DNA from: Undibacterium sp. 5I1
Lineage (GTDB): Bacteria > Pseudomonadota > Gammaproteobacteria > Burkholderiales > Burkholderiaceae_D
Assembly (NCBI RefSeq): GCF_034314085.1
Contig: NZ_JAVIWI010000001.1
Span: 868,001-932,000 of the forward strand
Length of the DNA stretch: 64,000 nt
Reading direction: 5' to 3'
Shown: positions 61,927 to 64,000 of the stretch, in pieces
Layout: every line of letters starts with the position of its first letter
Numbering within the stretch: position 1 is the stretch's first letter
Translations under genes and position numbers: made by a program
The notes under the pieces: generated by a model
What the model saw: the letters and a program-made list of their open reading frames with translations, nothing else
What the model was told of the DNA's origin: nothing
The model's database searches: none

Positions 61927-62940
61927 ATGATGGAAACAAAAGTCAATTACGCAGCAGTAGGTGCATTTGTCTTGGCGCTTGGTGCGGTATTTATTGCAGG
62001 TATTTTGTGGTTGTCGGTTGGTTTAGGCAAACAAAAACAATATGAAAAATATCTTGCGATTGTGAATGAATCGGTTGCCGGCCTGAACGTTGATGCCCCT
62101 GTTAAATATCTGGGAGTCGATATTGGAAAAGTGAAAGATATCAAACTTGATCCTGCTAACCCGCAGCAAGTGCTATTACAATTTGCGATTGAGCAAGGCA
62201 CGCCGATCAAGATCGATACCTTAGCGGTACTGAAGACGCAAGGATTGACGGGTATCGCCTATGTTGAGTTAAGCGGTGGTTCGCCCAATGCGCCAGCTTT
62301 GGTTGCTACCGGGCCAGATGAGTTGCCGGTGATCCGCACTAAACCGTCATTAGGTGCCCGCTTAGAAAATGTGCTTAGCTCGGTACTGGCTAATCTTGAT
62401 CGTACTGCCGCCAATATCAATGCGGTGTTAAACGATGAGAATCGTGCTGCATTTACCAAAATTCTAGCAGATACATCGGCTGTCACCGGTACTTTGGCAG
62501 CGCAAAAAAATGCGATGAGCAGTGGTATCGCCAATGCGTCTAAGACGGCTGACAATGCGGCACGCGCATCAGCACAGCTTGATCCGCTGTTACAACGTAT
62601 CTCCAGCAGCGCAGAGGCAATAGAAAAATTAGCGAAAGAGGCGACATCGGCCAGTATCAGCACTAAAAAAACAGTGGACGATGCTGGTTCTGCGGTACGC
62701 CAGATCAGCAATGACACAGTGCCAGAGTTAAATCGATTGCTGACAGAATTAGGCGACTTATCAAGTTCTCTAAAAAGTTTAATTGAGCAGACTAAACAAA
62801 ATCCAAGCAGCTTGATACGAGGTCGCCAACCAGTTCCTTATGGTCCAGGTGAGGGATTGGGTGATAGATCGGTAGGCAGTACTAAAGATGGCTCTGGCGA
62901 GAGTTTTGGCAAAAAAACGGGAGAGAAGAAAACACCATGA
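61927..62940 (+). CDS. MCE/MlaD-domain lipid-transfer protein
   Basis: A 337-residue protein anchored by one N-terminal TM (about 12-32). An MCE/MlaD domain follows (about 37-120: SVAGLNVDAPVKYLGVDIGKVKDI, LKTQGLTGIAYVELSGG). The long C-terminal region (about 140-290) is heptad-like and Ala/Ser-rich, as in MCE proteins that form periplasmic tunnels. A disordered Gly/Lys tail ends the chain. It should oligomerise and shuttle lipid between the permease and the outer membrane. It starts 9 bp after the ATPase stop; AAAAAGG sits just before tandem ATGs (61927 and 61930). Confidence 0.9.
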   Translation: MMETKVNYAAVGAFVLALGAVFIAGILWLSVGLGKQKQYEKYLAIVNESVAGLNVDAPVKYLGVDIGKVKDIKLDPANPQQVLLQFAIEQGTPIKIDTLAVLKTQGLTGIAYVELSGGSPNAPALVATGPDELPVIRTKPSLGARLENVLSSVLANLDRTAANINAVLNDENRAAFTKILADTSAVTGTLAAQKNAMSSGIANASKTADNAARASAQLDPLLQRISSSAEAIEKLAKEATSASISTKKTVDDAGSAVRQISNDTVPELNRLLTELGDLSSSLKSLIEQTKQNPSSLIRGRQPVPYGPGEGLGDRSVGSTKDGSGESFGKKTGEKKTP

Positions 62941-63740
62941 TCAATTTAGCTAAACCAAAAACAGGTACGTCATTGCAATATCAATTCAGCAAACTTGCTT
63001 CGCGTAAGGCCATTGGCTTGAGCATAAGTTTGACTGTAGTGGCAATAGTGACATTGAGCGCCTGTTCCTCCCTATTGCCAGCCAATGTGCCACCACCGAT
63101 GCTGTACTCTTTTGATGCGGTACAAACGAATGTAAACACCAAACCAATAGTGTCGCTACCAGCGAAATCTGCTAATGCCATAAGTGGACCAACATTAACT
63201 GTGAGCATCCCGCGTGCGGCCGCCGGTTTTGATACGCAGCAAATGATGTATATGCGCCAGCCGCATCAACTTGAATATTTTCGTGAAAGCCAATGGGTAG
63301 ATACGCCTGCGGCTATGTTGTTGCCACTAGCGGTCAATGCGATAGAGCAAAGCGGGCGATTTGGTGCGGTAATGCAATCGCCTACCACCATAGTCAGTCA
63401 GTACCGGCTAGATTTAGAAGTGGTAAGGCTACAGCAAGAATTTTTTAGCCAACCAAGCCGTGTTCACTTCACTTTACGTGCGCATTTGTCCGATACCGCA
63501 AGCCATAAAATCATCGCCTGGCGTGAGTTTGATACCAACGTCAATGCGGAGAGCGATAATTCCTATGGTGGCGTAGTGGCCGCAAATCAGGCGATACGTA
63601 CGATGCTGATTGAGCTTGCCAGTTTTTGTGCTGATACGCTTAAAAACTCATCCGAATCGTCGGCTGAATCAGCTACAGTACCAGCTATACAATCAGCTAC
63701 TGGATCAGCTTTTAAGCGGCCAGCGCCTGATCGACGATAA
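62937..63740 (+). CDS. ABC-type transport auxiliary lipoprotein (PqiC-like)
   Basis: A 267-residue lipoprotein with lipobox LSAC (near residue 42) after a longer than usual N-terminal region. The mature part shows the DUF330/PqiC-type pattern: [42 protein letters not shown], then [18 protein letters not shown] and [14 protein letters not shown]. It is the outer-membrane partner of MCE systems. It overlaps the MCE gene by 4 bp (ATGA). Its last 29 bp overlap the 3' end of the convergent pgm gene. The Ser/Ala/Thr-rich last 30 residues lie in or near that overlap. Confidence 0.88.
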   Translation: MINLAKPKTGTSLQYQFSKLASRKAIGLSISLTVVAIVTLSACSSLLPANVPPPMLYSFDAVQTNVNTKPIVSLPAKSANAISGPTLTVSIPRAAAGFDTQQMMYMRQPHQLEYFRESQWVDTPAAMLLPLAVNAIEQSGRFGAVMQSPTTIVSQYRLDLEVVRLQQEFFSQPSRVHFTLRAHLSDTASHKIIAWREFDTNVNAESDNSYGGVVAANQAIRTMLIELASFCADTLKNSSESSAESATVPAIQSATGSAFKRPAPDRR

Positions 63741-64000
63741 CTTGTGCCTCGTTCAGTATTTTTTGCAGATGCACATCGCCGAGAAAACTCTCGGCGTAGA
63801 TTTTATAAATATCTTCTGTACCTGAAGGGCGGGCAGCAAACCAACCATTTGCTGTAATCACTTTTAACCCGCCAATGGCAGCATCGTTACCAGGTGCACG
63901 CGTCAAAATAGCCTGTATGGTTTCGCCGGCTAAGCTGGTTGATTGCACTTGTTCCGGCGACAGTTTAGATAACTTGGCTTTTTGCTCGAAGCTAGCATAC
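63712..64000 (-). CDS. pgm: Phosphoglucomutase, C-terminal part (runs off window)
   Basis: The C-terminal ~95 residues of an alpha-D-glucose phosphoglucomutase. The frame continues open to the right edge ([19 protein letters not shown] then [14 protein letters not shown]). The sugar-phosphate-binding loop [19 protein letters not shown] is the class hallmark and matches E. coli Pgm closely. It interconverts glucose-1- and glucose-6-phosphate, feeding UDP-glucose synthesis, the donor for the NdvB glucan upstream in the window. Its stop lies inside the end of the convergent lipoprotein gene. Only the 3' end is present here because the window stops. Confidence 0.9.
   Translation of the reverse strand, partial: YASFEQKAKLSKLSPEQVQSTSLAGETIQAILTRAPGNDAAIGGLKVITANGWFAARPSGTEDIYKIYAESFLGDVHLQKILNEAQVIVDQALAA

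Noticed and set aside
1..64000. CRISPR array, prophage, rRNA or tRNA genes
   Set aside because: No regularly spaced identical repeats, phage structural genes, rRNA stretches or foldable tRNA were seen on reading through the window.

Overview
This window looks like chromosome from a betaproteobacterium of the Burkholderiales, probably Oxalobacteraceae (Undibacterium/Herminiimonas-like). That placement rests on the gene mix: a ProQ/FinO protein, a DUF1800/DUF1501 pair, a YXWGXW-repeat lipoprotein, dmeRF, gor-egtD-egtB, several Crp/Fnr-type regulators and a Mla-like ABC operon. It is inference; no rRNA or tRNA gene was found to anchor it. The DNA is visibly AT-leaning (not computed).

Layout. 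0-1.7 kb: ProQ-like RNA chaperone, GIY-YIG protein and a DUF938 methyltransferase. 1.8-3.3 kb: first of three apparently identical 1444-bp insertion sequences (others at 14.4-15.9 and 52.5-54.0 kb), each with its own 4-bp target duplication. 3.4-6.9 kb: small PstS-like periplasmic protein and an outer-membrane barrel, convergent with a HAMP histidine kinase. 7.3-14.3 kb: small proteins, a chemoreceptor, a Sel1-repeat lipoprotein, a secreted 5'-nucleotidase-type metallophosphatase and a YXWGXW lipoprotein. 16-23.4 kb: beta-propeller protein, DUF1501/DUF1800 pair, fumC and a zinc alcohol dehydrogenase. 23.4-28.8 kb: three Crp/Fnr-family regulators around a REC-PAS-GGDEF-EAL protein. 28.9-30.8 kb: dmeR-dmeF metal efflux operon ending in a DUF1289 gene missed by long-ORF calling. 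31-44.7 kb: CsbD, a 3013-residue cyclic beta-1,2-glucan synthase, an OmpA-family protein, YihY and a BON lipoprotein. 44.7-51.9 kb: gor-egtD-egtB (glutathione reductase plus ergothioneine synthesis), cytochrome b561 and a type II P-type ATPase. 54-59.6 kb: Ser-rich protein, a fatty-acid-hydroxylase-like membrane protein divergent from ackA-phosphoketolase. 59.9-63.7 kb: four-gene Mla/MCE lipid-transport operon, convergent with a partial pgm that runs off the right edge.

Two patterns tie the window together. First, a 16-bp palindrome, TGTNCG-N4-CGNACA, lies upstream of the three Crp/Fnr genes, csbD, ndvB, the OmpA gene, yihY/BON, the desaturase/ackA-xfp pair and the Mla-like operon. Four copies match exactly and six have one or two mismatches. 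It is a strong candidate operator for one or more of the Crp/Fnr proteins and would join envelope, stress and phosphoketolase genes in one regulon. Second, five copies of an ~85-bp imperfect hairpin repeat, with arms beginning ATATACTCCCC, sit only in intergenic gaps. Both patterns were found by eye and need a genome-wide scan.
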